From assembly GCA_036426205.1 (NCBI GenBank), contig CM071570.1, positions 6,527,747 to 6,591,746 on the forward strand: a stretch of DNA of 64,000 nt. Direction: 5' to 3'. This DNA is from Ascaphus truei (taxonomy: Eukaryota; Chordata; Amphibia; Anura; Ascaphidae). Position numbers and translations under genes: made by a program. The notes under the pieces were generated by a model. It searched no databases and was not told where the DNA came from. It saw only the letters and a list, made by a program, of their open reading frames with translations. This document shows, one piece after another, positions 46,782-59,180 of the stretch; position 1 is the first letter of the stretch, and each line of letters begins with the position of its first letter.

Positions 46782-49700
46782 GCCCACTTATAGAAACTCA
46801 CAGCCCTTCTCCAGAACTTTAATAACATAGATGTTAACCTAAATAAAGCGATTCTACTAGGAGAAGATGAAACCGTAGCAGGACTGGCTGCACACTATGT
46901 CAGCACCTGTCACAGGCTGAGAGACGCAAACTAACCCCCACATACCTGTGTTTGACTGTTACCCATGTACTTGTAATCATTATACCCTACCCCATGTTTT
47001 CCATGTACTGTGTAATCATTATACCCTACCCCCTGTTATTCATGTACTGTGTAATCATTATACCCTACCCCCTGTTATTCATGTACTGTGTAATCATTAT
47101 ACCCTACCCCCTGTTATTCATGTACTGTGTAACTATTATACCCTACCCCCTGTTATTCAAGTACTGTGTAACCATTATACCCTACCCCCTGTTATTCATG
47201 TACTGTGTAATCATTATACCCTACCCCCTGTTATTCATGTACTGTTTAATCATTATACCCTACCCCCTGTTATTCATGTACTGTGTAAGCATTATACACT
47301 ACCCCCTGTTATTCATTCATGTTACTGTGTAACCCATTATACCCACCCCCTGGTTATCATGATACTGTGTAACATATATACCCTACCCCCTGTATATCAT
47401 GGACTGTGTAATCATTATACCCTACCCCTGGTATCATGTACTGTGTAATCAATTATACCCCCCCTGTATTCATGTACGTGTAACTATTATACCCTACCCC
47501 TGTTATTCATGTGACTGTTGTAATATTACTACCCCTACCCCGTTTGCATGTACTGTGTAATCATTATACCCTACCCCCTGTTATTCATGTACTGTGTAAT
47601 CATTATACCCTACCCCCTGTTACTCATGTACTGTGTAATCATTATACCCTACACCCTGTTATTCAAGTTCTGTGTAACCATTATACCCTACCCTCTGTTA
47701 TTCATGTACCGTGTAACCATTATACCCTACCCCCTGTTTCTCATGTACTGTGTAATCATTATACCCTACCCCCTGTTATTCAAGTTCTGTGTAATCATTA
47801 TACCCTGCCCCCTGTTATTCATGTGCTGTGTTATCATTATACCCTACAGAACCCCCTGTTATTCATGTACTGTGTAATCATTATACCCTACCCCCTGTTA
47901 TTCATGTACTGTGTAATCATTATACCCTACCCCCTGTTATTCATGTGCTGTGTTATCATTACCCTGTTATTCAGTTACTGTGTAACTATTATACCCTACC
48001 CCCTGTTATTCAGGTACTGTGTAATCATATACCCTACCCCCTGGTATTCATGTACTGTGTAACCATTATACCCTGCCCCCTGTTTCATGTACTTGTAATC
48101 ATTATACCCTCCCCTGGGTATTCATGTACTGTGTAATATATACCCTACCCTGTTATTCAAGTACTGTTAATCTTTATACCCTACCCCTGTTATTCATGAC
48201 TGGGTTAATACATTATAACCTACCCTCGTTAATCATGTACTGTGTAATCCATTATACCCTATCCATGTTATTCATGGACTGCTGTAATCAATTTATACCC
48301 TACCCCTGTTATTTGGACTATGTAATCATTATACCCCACCCCCGTTATTATGTACTGTGTAATCATATACCCTACCCTCCTGTTATTCTGTACTGGATTT
48401 TAACTCATTATACACATATTATACTAACGGTTCATTCATGTACTGTGTAATCAGGATACCATTACCTCCCTGTGTATCATGTAGTGTGAATCATTATACC
48501 CTACCTCCTTTTATCATGTTATCATGTGCTGTATCATATACCCTATCCCTGTTATTCATGTGACTGGTAATCATTATACCCTACCCTGTTATCATGTAAC
48601 TGTGTAATCATTTATCTACCCTACCCTCTGTTATCATGTACTGTAATCATTATATACCCTATCCCCTTTTATCATGACTGACGTATTTAATTCATTATAC
48701 CTACCCCCTGTTATTCAGTTACTGTGTAATCATTATACCCCACCCCGTTTCATGTACTGTGTAATCATTTTACCCTACCCCGTTATTCATGTACTTGGTA
48801 ATCATTATACCCTACCCCCGTTATTCATGGTATCTGTGTAATCATTATACCCTACCCTGTATCATGGACTGTGTAATCATTATACCCCACCCGTTATCAT
48901 GTACTGTGTAATCATTATACCCTCTACCCCCTGTTATTCATGACTGTGTAATCATTATACCCTACCCCTGTTATTCCATGTACGTGTAATCATTATACAT
49001 ACATACCCCTTTATATCGATAGTGTAATCATTATACCTACCCTGTATCATGTACTGTGTAATCATTATACCCTACCCCTTGTATTCATGACGCGTAATCA
49101 TTATACCCTACCCCCCTGTTATCATGTACTGTGTAATCATTATACCCTACCCCTGTTATTCATGTACTGTGTAATCATATACCCTACCCCTGTTATTCAT
49201 GTACTGTGTAATCATTATACCCTACCCCCTGTTATTCATGTACTGTGTAATTATATACCCTACCTCTGTTATTCATGTACCGTGTAACCCTTATACCCTA
49301 CCCTGGTTTCATGTACTGTGTAACCATCATACCCTATCCCTGTTATTCATGTACTGTTTAATCATTATACCCTACCCCCTGTTATTCATGTACTGTGTAA
49401 GCATTTAAACTACCCCTGTTATTCGTATGTTAATATATACCTGTTATTCATGTACTGTGTAACCATTATACCCCACCCCCTGTTATCATGTACTGTGTAA
49501 CTATATACCCTACCCCTGTATATGGATGTTGTAATCATATACCCTACCCTGTATCATGTACGTGTAACATTATACCCCACCTGTATTCATGTACGTGTAA
49601 ACTATTATACCCTACCCCTGTATTCATGACTGTGTAATACTTATACCCCTACCCCGTTTCATGTACTGTGTAAACTATTATACCCTGCCCCCCTGTTATT

Positions 49701-50240
49701 CATGTACTCTGTAATCATTATACCCTCCCCCTGTTATTCCTGTACTTGGACTATATACCCTACCCCTGTTATTCAAGTACTGTGTAATCATTTACCTACC
49801 CTCTGACTCATGTACTGGTAATCATTATTCCATACCTCCCTGTTATTCATGTACTGTGTAATCATTACTCCCTATCCCTGTTATATGTACTTGGTAATCA
49901 TTATAACCTACCCCTGTTATTCATGTACTGTTGTAATCATTATACCCTACCCCCTGTTATACATGTTAATGTGTAATCATTATACCCTACCCCGTTATAT
50001 GTACTGTGTAATCATTATACCCCTACACCCTGTTATTCATGTACTGTGTAACCATTATACCCACCCCCTGTTATTATGTACCGTGTAACTATGATACCCT
50101 ACCCCCCTGTTATTCATGTACTGTGTAAATATTCTAACCCCCCCCCTGTTATTCATGTACTGTGTAATCATATACCCTACCTGTTATCATGTAGCGTGTA
50201 ATCATTATCCTATCCAGGTATCATGACGCATAATCCATAT

Positions 50241-50329
50241 NNNNNNNNNNNNNNNNNNNNNNNNNNNNNNNNNNNNNNNNNNNNNNNNNNNNNNNNNNNN
50301 NNNNNNNNNNNNNNNNNNNNNNNNNNNNN
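50241..50329. other. Assembly gap (89 N)
   Basis: A run of N inside the minisatellite, bounded by array sequence on both sides. Confidence 1.
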
Positions 50330-50739
50330 TTATACCCTACCCCCTGTTATTCATGGACTGTGTAATCATTATACCCCACCCCGTTATTCATATACTGTGT
50401 AATCATTATACCCCACCCCGTTATTCATGTACTGTGTAATCATTATACCCTACCCCCTGTTATTCATGTACTGTGTAATCATTATACCCTACCCCCTGTT
50501 ATTCATGTACTGTGTAATCATTATACCCTACTCCCTGTTACTCATGTACAGTGTAATCATTATACCTATCCTCTGTTACTCATGTACTGTGTAATCATTA
50601 TACCCTGCCCCCTTTTATTCATGGACTGCGTAATCATTATACCCTACCCCCTGTTACTCATGTACTGTGTAATCATTATACCTACCCCCTGTTATTAATG
50701 TACTGTGTAACCATTATACCCTATCCCCTGTTATTCATG

Positions 50740-51065
50740 TACAGGCATACCCCGCATTAACGTACGCAATGGGACCGGAGCATGTATGTAAAGTGAAAAT
50801 GTACTTAAAGTGAAGCACTGCCTTTTTCCCACTTTTGATGCATGTACTGTACTGCAATCGTCATATACGTGCATAACTGTTGTAAATAACGCATGTGTAA
50901 CAGGCTCTATAGTCTCCCCGCTTGTGCACAGCTTCGGTACAGGTAGGGAGCTGTTCAGGACGTGATGACAGGCGCATGCGTGAGCTGCTGTTTGCCTATT
51001 GAGCGAAATGTACTTACTCGCGAGTGTACTTAAAGTGAGTGTCCTTAAAGCGGGGTATGCCTGTA
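50740..51065. mobile_element. TA-flanked MITE, family D copy 2, inserted in the minisatellite
   Basis: The array unit 'cattcatgTActgtg' type is split exactly at TA: the sequence reads 'ttattcatg', TA, CAGGCATACCCCG, then at the far end GGGGTATGCCTG, TA, 'ctgtgtaatc'. This gives an unambiguous TA target duplication. It is similar throughout to 34139-34474. Confidence 0.97.
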
Positions 51066-51454
51066 CTGTGTAATCATTATACCCTACAGTACCCCCTGTT
51101 ATTCATGGACTGTGTAATCCTTTACCCTACCCCATGTTATTCATGTACTGTGTAACCATTATACCCTACCCCCTGTTATTCATGTAATGTGTAATCAGTA
51201 TACCCTACCCCCTGTTATTCAAGTACTGTGTAATCATTATACCCTACCCCCTGTTATTCATGTACTGTGTAACCATTATACCGTACCCCCTGTTATTCAT
51301 GTAGTGTGTAATCATTATACCCTACCCCCTGTTATTCATGTACTGTGTAACTATTATACCCTACCCCCTGTTATTCATGTACTGTGTAACCATTATACCC
51401 TGCCCCCTGTTGTTCATGTACTCTGTAATCATTATACCCTACCCTCTGTTATTC

Positions 51455-51520
51455 ACGCTTTGGCAATACTGAAATGTTCTTCCGTCATGCCAATAAAGCT
51501 TATTTGATTTGATTTGTATA
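51455..51520 (+). repeat. LINE-like 3' tail with ATTTG repeats
   Basis: Reads 'gccaataaagcttatttgat' then 'ttgatttg'. An AATAAA followed by short ATTTG-type repeats is typical of some vertebrate LINE 3' ends. The 39-bp array directly abuts it. Confidence 0.45.
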
Positions 51521-52380
51521 TTTTTTAAGGACTTACAATGATGTTATTAAATGTCTGGGACATGTGATTTTTCTTATATATCGCTAGCTACTATTGCAAT
51601 TGGATTTTTATATTTCATGCCTAACTACAGTATTTTGCCCTAAAATACCACTAAAAGCATTTAAAATCCCATATCACTACCATGAAGCACCAGTATACTG
51701 GACATTTATAGCCCTCCACTATTTCAGTACTTTGCTTGACAGTGTGTGTCATATACACATACACATGTGCTTGTCGATGTGCTTTTGTGTGTGACACACA
51801 CACACACACACACACACCTGTGTTTGTCTGTGCATTTATGTAGGACATTGAATGGGTGAAGAGGTTAATTGTAAACACTAAAACATGATATTCCATGGAT
51901 GAGTGTAGAAGCAGCAATTCAAAACCTCACTAGTAATACAAATGGTAAAGGTATTACGTTTAGTGGCAGCATTATTGTATATATGCATTCTGCCAATTTA
52001 GAATAGACATCAGTATTCCTGGCGTTCACACAGAGCCTGAACATCAAAGATGAGTACAAACACAGGAAAGAAGCTACACATTTACATTTGCATGTAAGAT
52101 GTAGAATGGCAGGGATCTAGCAGCAAGGATTTTTGGGACAGTGTGCATTCAGGCAGGCATCCAGTAACAACAGGTCCTGGCAGATGGCCTGCTAGGTAAT
52201 AATATTGTTGGCATGATCAGAGAAGGCAAAACCTAGCCAGTTAAAGAGGCCAACCACAGACATCATTTGTCCTTATTTCTTCTTAACAATGCACTGCCAC
52301 ATTTTCTAGCCATTTATGGAATGAAACACAGCATTGGTAAATATGTTGGATGTAAAGAGGAGCCAGACCTAATTATAAAA
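51521..52380. other. Unassigned non-coding DNA
   Basis: Contains a short CA array at 51797-51818. No gene is supported. Confidence 0.35.
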
Positions 52381-52389
52381 ATGTCCCTT

Positions 52390-52578
52390 GTGCAGGGGTG
52401 GCCAACGCCAGTTCTCAAGATCCACCAACATGTCAGGTTTTAAGGATATCCCTGCTTCAGCGCGGGTGGCTCAATCAGTGGCGCAGCCACTGATTGAGCC
52501 ACCTGTGCTGAAGCAGGGATATCCTTAAAAGCTGGCCTGTTTCTGGCCCTTGAGGATTGGAGTTGGCCGCCCCTAGCA
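52390..52578. mobile_element. hAT-like palindromic MITE
   Basis: Begins 'caggggtggccaacgcca' and ends 'gagttggccgcccctag', near-complements. The arms continue with 'ttttaaggatatccctgctt' on both sides and the centre is 'cagtggcgcagccactg'. The end sequence is typical of hAT MITEs, but I do not see a clean 8-bp duplication. Confidence 0.75.
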
Positions 52579-53673
52579 TAGTGCATCGGTGTTTGGTACT
52601 GTAAATGTGTTGCGGGTTGGGCTGATGGAGGCAGCGGCTCGATCAGCGATGTTCGGCCTGCGTACAATGCAGGATGAGTGCTGCTCTTCTGCTTCTCTGT
52701 AGTTACTAAGCCTGTAAACGGCAATTTGTATTGTGTCATCCTGATCCCGACAAAAGAAAGAGGGGAAACCGCTCCTGGATATACTGTTATAAATAATCTA
52801 TCTGATATCCAGCTCAATGGAGGGAAATAGTAGTAATGATAGGTCAGGGCATCACTTCTGATCCCCGAGTAGAATACAGGATTATGCTGAGAAGCTCGGA
52901 TCAGAGGTGATGGTGCTTTATTTTGTGCCAGCAGGCAGTTTCTCTTATAAAACAGGCAGTTTTTGCACCGTTATAATTCCTATGGACAGGCTGCAGGAAA
53001 CGGAAGTCTCAAGCATTCCTATTGAAATAACAGCTTTACACAATGTATACTTTCTCATACGTTCACCTGTTGCTGTGATTGTTATCATTCGGAAAAAAAC
53101 ATGAAGCATAAATAGAAAGAAAAAAAAAAGCACCTGGATAAACCCCGGAATCCGAAATGGATGGAAGAGAGCTGGGGTCCAAAAGCTAATTGTAGGTGTC
53201 ATAAAATGCTGTGTTATATTTTGGTATTTGGGTCTGTTACCCAAGTAGCTGGAATTCAGTTCAGTGCTCTCAGCTGCGTGATAGAACCAGTAATTGAACG
53301 TTGGATGGGTGCACGTGGTTCCCCTGCATAGCTCTGCGGCATAATCTCATGATTACAGATGCTGCCTGTATCTTTGAACATAACAATATAAAATGTCATT
53401 AACATTTTCTTTCTGCAGTGAAGACATTGACACCCTGTGCGAATGAGTATAAATGGTGCATATATATACGTATTTTGACAATAAGAAGCTATACCTGTCT
53501 AAAATGTCTGTTCTCTATACACATTACATTATACGTATAATATATACTCAGGTCGAGACCCTAATTATCGTTAAGGATTTTTGCATAATCAAGTAATTAC
53601 ATGGTAGCTGACAGCCGTTTCATAGTCTAACAACCATCCTGTACCTGCAATAGTAATGTTGGTGTTATACTTA
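52579..53673. other. Non-coding, with one small hairpin
   Basis: A hairpin pairs 'catcacttctgatccccgag' (52849-52868) with 'ctcggatcagaggtgatg' (52897-52914). Nothing else is supported. Confidence 0.4.
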
Positions 53674-53813
53674 AGTAATAATCCCCTCAGAACAGGGCAT
53701 TACTGGCCAAATATGCCCTGGCTGGAGGAGTTGAAAGCCCGAAGGGAAGCTGAGGGACTTTAACTTAGCCAGGCTTAGTGGCAGTAATGCCCTGTTCTGA
53801 GGGGATTATTACT
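53674..53813. mobile_element. 140-bp foldback MITE with perfect 32-bp ends
   Basis: The left arm 53674-53705 (starting AGTAATAATCCCCTC) is the exact reverse complement of 53782-53813. The middle keeps weaker pairing (gccctggct with agccaggc). The superfamily is unclear. Confidence 0.9.
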
Positions 53814-53859
53814 ATTATAGGCTAAATGTAGTCTTTTTTCATAAATAGAGAGGGGTGAA

Positions 53860-54220
53860 GAGGTGAGAGGGTGGAGGAGAAGAGAGAGAAGAGAGGAGTG
53901 AGGGGGGGAATAAGAGAAAGGTGAAGGGGGGAGAGGTGAGGGGGAGAGGGGGAGGAGGAAGAGGAGGGAAAGGGAGGGAGGGGGAAGAGAGAGATGGGGA
54001 GGGAGGGAAGAGAGAGAGGGGAGGGGGAAGAGAGAGAGAGGGGAGGGGGGAAAGAGATAGGGGAGGGGGAAAAGGGGCAAGGGGGGAGTAGTGGGGGGAT
54101 TTGGAGGCGTGGAGGGGGAGACTAATAATGACCTCAGCGCAAGCTACAGTATAAAGTGGTGGAAGAAATATTACTTTGTTGCGAGCGAGAGAGCGCGCGA
54201 GAGAGATCGAGAGAGAGAAT
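53860..54220. repeat. Purine-rich low-complexity tract
   Basis: GGGAGAGG-type sequence over about 250 bases, then GA-rich sequence at 54180-54220. Minus-strand proline/serine/leucine frames are artefacts. Confidence 0.9.
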
Positions 54221-54449
54221 ATATATAATGTGAACCGTGTAAATGAGACTTTAGTGAGGGTGATTAATAAAGATACTGTTGGCATGAATAAAGTTCCTGG
54301 CGCCCATCATTGTATTACCAACACCTGACCTGCATGGATCCAGCACCCTGACAAGGTAATCAACACCGAGCAAGTCAAGTTAAGAGACATTTGATGTAAA
54401 CTCCCGAGGGGCAGTGCAGGGAGGGTTACATACTGTATGCATTGTGGAC

Positions 54450-54893
54450 ATGTCGGGGGAGAAGACTCTGTGTGTTGTGGTATTTATTCTCACTGTTACG
54501 CACACGGTAGAGGACAATATTTTTGAACCTGATGAAGGTATTCAGGACCTGAAGCAGATAAGTGACTGCATTGCGCCGACACCCAGCAGAGCTACAGAAG
54601 AAACTTCAATGGCGTGAGTGCATGGTTTTCTCATTTATTTTCCTATTACAGAATAGTTATTGCTTCCCTTGACTGTTACCCGGGAAGCATCTTTAATAAA
54701 CAATTCATTGTCAGGACCATATGAGGGGGTCTACATATTTAAGGATAGTAATATGTAACATGTATTTTCACTTCATAGGACCCTTTCTGTTGGACTTTAC
54801 CACTTACATTCTGAAGCCTTGAATGGCAGACTCAGTCCCAGATCTGTTGCAATCACTGGCCAGCTGCTCCGAGTACCCGTGTACAGTCACCAG
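54450..54893 (+). CDS. Candidate two-exon 5' end of a secreted-protein gene
   Basis: Exon 1 runs from ATG at 54450 to 54613 (MSGEKTLCVVVFILTVTHTV, then a polar acidic stretch, EDNIFEPDEGIQDLKQ) and ends at donor GTGAGT. The hydrophobic LCVVVFILTV core looks like a signal peptide. Exon 2 is 54779-54893 after the acceptor 'cacttcatag' and before the donor 'caggtattg'. The join is in frame: two bases plus one restore a codon, and exon 2 is open throughout (GLYHLHSEALNGRLSPRS). Later exons were not found. I do not recognise the family. The ATG is preferred to the upstream GTG at 54414 because a TATATATAA lies near 54221. A retroelement-derived frame is the main alternative, since AATAAA signals occur just upstream (54265, 54286). 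Confidence 0.4.
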
Positions 54894-54967
54894 GTATTGT
54901 GACAGCTACTGGGGATGGGGGATAGTTTATTGCTTCATTCCACAGTGTTGAATCACCCACCGTGACC

Positions 54968-55190
54968 TATTTAATGTGAGGTTGAAACCGCTTCCAGCTT
55001 CATATTGCAAAGCCAGTATATCCAGCCTCGCACTGATGAGTCTGAGAAAGTCGAAACAGCTGCCTGTGAGGCATAAGCTTATGGGAGTCCATGTTAAAAT
55101 GGACAAGAAGCAAAAGGTGACACTGTGTGCTCGTTTGCATGTAATTTCCCAGAATCCCTGGCTGCAGTGGAAGCACTAAGAGATAATGTG
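54968..55190 (+). repeat. Interspersed repeat with hammerhead-like core
   Basis: CTGATGAG at 55033-55040 is followed 13 nt later by CGAAAC (55052-55057). The outer segments CCTCGCA (55026-55032) and TGTGAGG (55065-55071) can pair over 7 bp with one G-U pair, giving a stem I. The intervening stem II does not pair well. Downstream 'gacaagaagcaaaaggtgac' looks like part of the same repeat. Confidence 0.45.
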
Positions 55191-56045
55191 AAAAGCAGGG
55201 TTGCAGACCTGCCTGAGACGTGGATATGGTCACAAGTGGTATTTTTATTTGCAGCATGTTGTGGAAATACAGCAGGATAGGACTTGTCCTGTAAGACATG
55301 TTGTGCATACTGTAGCTGCTCAATAATTCAGCTGCCTGGCATGTTAACGTTACTATTTTTAAGGGAAATAGAGAGATACTGTAGACAGGCTTTGACATTT
55401 ATCTTCTGATAATGCTGCTGCAGTTTTATGTGGCTCGTATTGACGTTATTCCATACGCAACGTGATTTATGGGAATTATAAGGTATGGAGGGGGTTCAAT
55501 GGCTGTGCAACAGTCAATCTCCTGTACATACATTTAGCTATTTGCTGTACTGTACATGTGTGCTAAATTAATACAGTAACAGTATGAGACGCTGTAAATC
55601 ACCCTAAAATACCCTATTTACATAATATGTAACTGAAATACGATTAGCTACATTTACAAAAGGGAGCAAACTTGTAGAAAAAGCAATTATCCGTTAACAT
55701 TTTTTTTTATTATCCTGCACACATTTAAAAAATTTTTTTTGGTAATAAATTATTATATTTTAATTAGAGATAGAAACCAATACAATCAATTTTGCCTGCA
55801 AACCGATTATAACTACATATAAAGTTATATACTAAATATGGGAGTTATTTAGTCTTGAGCTTTCTTTGGGGTGGTATTAATAAATTGATTCTATGGGAAA
55901 TCCAATCTGTTCCATGTCAGATTGAACCCTGTGAAACATGCGGTTGGCACGTACATCCCACAGCACACTCTGTATTGAAATAAGGCAAGAGTAGAATGAA
56001 GGGAGGACTCAGGTCTCAATGCAACAGTTTATTGCTGTAGGTTCA
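55191..56045. other. Unassigned non-coding DNA
   Basis: A/T-rich sequence. No gene or clear repeat was seen. Confidence 0.3.
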
Positions 56046-56353
56046 GTGGCGGATTTGAAGATCCGCTGCCCCTAGGCACTTGCCTTTGGGGACCACCTCC
56101 TTGCTGCTGCCCTCCTTCTCCTTCTGAGTCACAGCGTCAAATGACGCTGTGGAAGTCATCGACGTGATGTCACGGCGTCTCATTGTCATGGCAATGTGAC
56201 GCCCTGATGTTATGGGATCTCACATTGGTGACATCCGCTGCATCTTTTGTTGCTGTTAATCAGACGGAGAAAGAGGGCAGCAGCAAGGAGGTGGTCCCGA
56301 CAGGCAAGGGCTTTCCCGTAAGGCCCGATAGGCCTGAGAGCACAGCATCTGTA
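56046..56353. mobile_element. Left part of a CAGTGGCGGATTT-type element
   Basis: Starts CAGTGGCGGATTTGAAG, like the element at 7125. It is interrupted by the solo LTR at 56354 and seems to resume at 57117. Its far end was not identified. Confidence 0.5.
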
Positions 56354-57112
56354 TGTAATGGGGTTTCCCCCACCCGGTGGGAGATTTGGCCATTGCTAGT
56401 CGTGTGATGCATGATATCTGCTGGTAATAGGACACAGGACACACTGCTGGTGGTAGTGGGAACACAGGATCAGGTTTCTGGGGTATATTACCCTCATGGT
56501 TCTCTAGCAGTGCAGCACCTCCATCTGCCACAGGCTCCAAGATGAATGTAGGCAATATCCTACAGTAGAAATACTCCCTCTCCTTCCAGTAAAATCCCAC
56601 CCAGGCAAGAGGAATATAAAAACAGGAACGGTCTCTATTGTCTCCCACGCTCAACACAGCAGTGGTCTGCCCAATCACAGCTTTCTCAGGATCAGCTATC
56701 CACTGGATGATAGTCCCTGGACAATCAGTACAGGTCAGGGCCCCTGCAGCTGTCCTAGCTCTTCCTGACTTCCCTATCAGGAGTATAGGTCTACACTCAC
56801 TCTTCCCCAAGAGGAAGAGGAATAGGGAAGGCCTTAATCTCACGCTCCCTGTGTGCAACCTTGCCACTCTCAAGTAGTGAGAGGCACTACTGAATTTGGG
56901 ATGGTACTGGCTTTAAGTACAGCCAGGAGAAGGGCACCAGATCTGTCCCATGATTGGACATGCTCAGGCTTGATGTCACCACCTCCCACAGTCACTTAAA
57001 TGCAACACCATGGAGAGGGGAAAACCCATCTTAACTGCTGGCAAGGCTTGTTCTTACCAGGGCTTACTGCCAGTACCAGGGCAGGTTAGTAGCCACAGGT
57101 GGCATGGCTACA
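56354..57112 (-). repeat. Solo LTR with 4-bp target duplication
   Basis: The block begins TG (TGTAATGGGG) and ends CA (CATGGCTACA). It is flanked by TGTA at 56350-56353 and 57113-57116. Scattered similarity in order with the LTRs at 14556 and 18735 ('tttctggggt', 'gcagcacctccatct', 'ggggaaaaccca') shows a related family in the same orientation. A single LTR without internal sequence indicates recombination between LTRs. Confidence 0.85.
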
Positions 57113-57116
57113 TGTA

Positions 57117-58740
57117 TATAGTGGCCAACATTTTTGCCACCCCCAAATTTTGCACAAGCGATACATGGTCAGCGCTTGTGCCGGTGGGATTCGCCCATGC
57201 GCGGTCAGTGCTCGCTGCTCCTGTATGTACGAATTAAAGCCCACCATGCATGCACGAGCAATGAGTGCCGACTACGCATGTGCAAACAAAATTCGACCAT
57301 GCATGCACATGCGTGTCCAGTGCTCATTGCTCGCACAGGTGTGGTGTCCTCTTTTTTAAATAAAAACTGATGGTAACTCTAGGGTAATTTATATCTGTTA
57401 AGAACTGTCAAGCACTAGACACAGTGTGATGCTAGACACAAGATCATGGTCCTATCGAAGTCAGGGAGTGGATTCCAGTAGCTGTAGCCAGGAAGTCTGG
57501 GCCCAAGGCAGGCCATGCCAACATGCAAGAACAGAACTACAAGATGAGGCAGAAGCTAAATCAGGTAGGCCAAGGTCAGGGCAGGCCGAAACCAAGGGGT
57601 GTGTCCACAAGGCTAATTGGAAACAGCTAAGCGCATGGAGACGTTTTAGTGTTATTATTGGCCCCGTTGATCACAGGAGAGGTACCAAGCTGAAGGAGTG
57701 CACTCATAAGGGGCACTAGAATACCTGGTAGTCAGCACGCACCTACTTCTACCTACTAATTGGAAACAGGTGCAAGACACACCAGGCTAGTCAGGTAAAA
57801 AAGTACACTGGAACAATGGAGCTGTCCAGCAGCTGTTTTAACTCGCTGCTGGTGCCCTGGAGCATTGAGGACATTATTCATTATTATCATGTATTTGTAA
57901 ACTGCCAACATATGCCACAGCACGGTACAATGACATGGTTTTCGACCCATGAGGGCCAAGGAATTGCACGTTAGGAACATGATTGTTTGGTTTTGCAAAT
58001 CCAATGTTGAAACGGGGCAGGATTACATGTTGTATGGCCTTTCGATGTGCCCAGATACCACCATGTTATTTCTCTAAGTAAGCACTGTATGCAATGACTT
58101 CCCTGGCAGAATCATTCGAAAATTCCAAAAGGTCAAAGCAAAACATTCCATAAACATCACTGCACTCCTGCATTCTGCACTGATCAATAACACCTACACT
58201 TTACATTAAAGCCACACTTTGCAGAAAGCCAAAGTGTTGTTTACAGACGCAATGAATAAAATACAAGCTCGCCCCTGAACTAATGGAAGTGAAATTGATG
58301 ATTTAAATTGATGTCAGACAGACGCCACAGTTAAAACGCATTTAGCAATTTATGCATTGACATAATTTGCACTTTTTGTTTTGCCGAGGCAATGGAGATG
58401 GTGGCCGAGCTTGATTTAATCAGAGGTATACTATGTAAAAACACAATGTCGTTTATTTTCCATTTAAAGCTTTTGCAGAGAAGTGGAATAAGACCAAAAT
58501 ATTCGCTTTTATCAGGGAAGCCAATCTGTCTGAGCAAATTGAAAGTGTTTCAATTTCATAGCTATACAATGGTTATCTATAGAAAATCCTTTTGGTTTAG
58601 AAAAACTCTGTATCTATGCTACCATCACAAGACAAGACACCACAATATATATTAATCAGCAGAAGACAAACACCAATTTGGCCAATTTAACTGTGCCTTG
58701 TATCTAATTATTGAAAAAAATGTATTTATTTTCAAATGTA
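57117..58740. other. Unassigned non-coding DNA
   Basis: 57117-57360 has repeated 'catgcgcggtcagtgctc'-like and 'gcatgcacatgcgtg' words, probably the right part of the interrupted element. The remainder shows no gene. Confidence 0.3.
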
Positions 58741-58744
58741 TTGT

Positions 58745-58895
58745 ATGTCTTTATTTATATAGCGCCAAAAGTGTACTCAGCGCTTCACAAAGAATACAGT
58801 ACAGGGAATTGTAATAATACAATAAGTGCAGTAAAAATCAGACAATGGGAAAGGAAATCCCTGCCCCGAAGAGCTTACAATCAAAGAGATTGTGG
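58745..58895. repeat. Interspersed repeat ('tatatagcgcca' type)
   Basis: The words 'ttatatagcgccaaaag', 'cagcgcttcacaaag' and 'ctgccccgaagagcttaca' occur in order. A short related piece is at 430-500. Confidence 0.55.
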
Positions 58896-59004
58896 ATCCT
58901 TTATATAGATCAAAGGCTCAAACTCTACTCCAGTAATAACTTTTGCCTCTTATGTGTTCTGGTTCAGTATACTGAACATATACTATAACATATAACATAT
59001 ATTA

Positions 59005-59180
59005 TCTCTTACTGTGCATGCAATGTCTTGTATATAATGTATAACCTTGCTCACTTAATGTAACTATGTATTTGTAACCATGTATCTGTCATCGTAACTC
59101 TGTGCCCAGGCATATGTGAAAACGAGACGTAACTCTCAATGTATTACTTCCTGGTAACACATTTTATAAATAAATAATGT
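59005..59180. repeat. Interspersed repeat tail, copy 2
   Basis: Colinear with 235-415, including 'gtaactctcaatgtatta' and the A/T-rich tail. Confidence 0.55.

Larger units (their letters stand above)
46955..51457. repeat. 39-bp minisatellite of about 4.5 kb
   Basis: The unit contains 'tgtgtaatcattataccct' followed by 'accccctgttattcatgtac'. Since 39 is divisible by three, single frames stay open and give 13-residue periodic peptides (CNHYTLPPVIHVL type). These are artefacts. Units are clean at both ends, but from about 47300 to 50240 they carry many single-base indels. A gap of 89 N lies at 50241-50329 and a MITE interrupts at 50740-51065. Confidence 0.97.

Noticed and set aside
46948..48450. 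Periodic hydrophobic frames that mimic membrane proteins
   Set aside because: They are the 39-bp array read in frame. Indels and copy differences show no coding constraint.
53839..54285. 148-codon minus frame
   Set aside because: Encoded by the purine-rich tract; low-complexity Pro/Ser/Leu.
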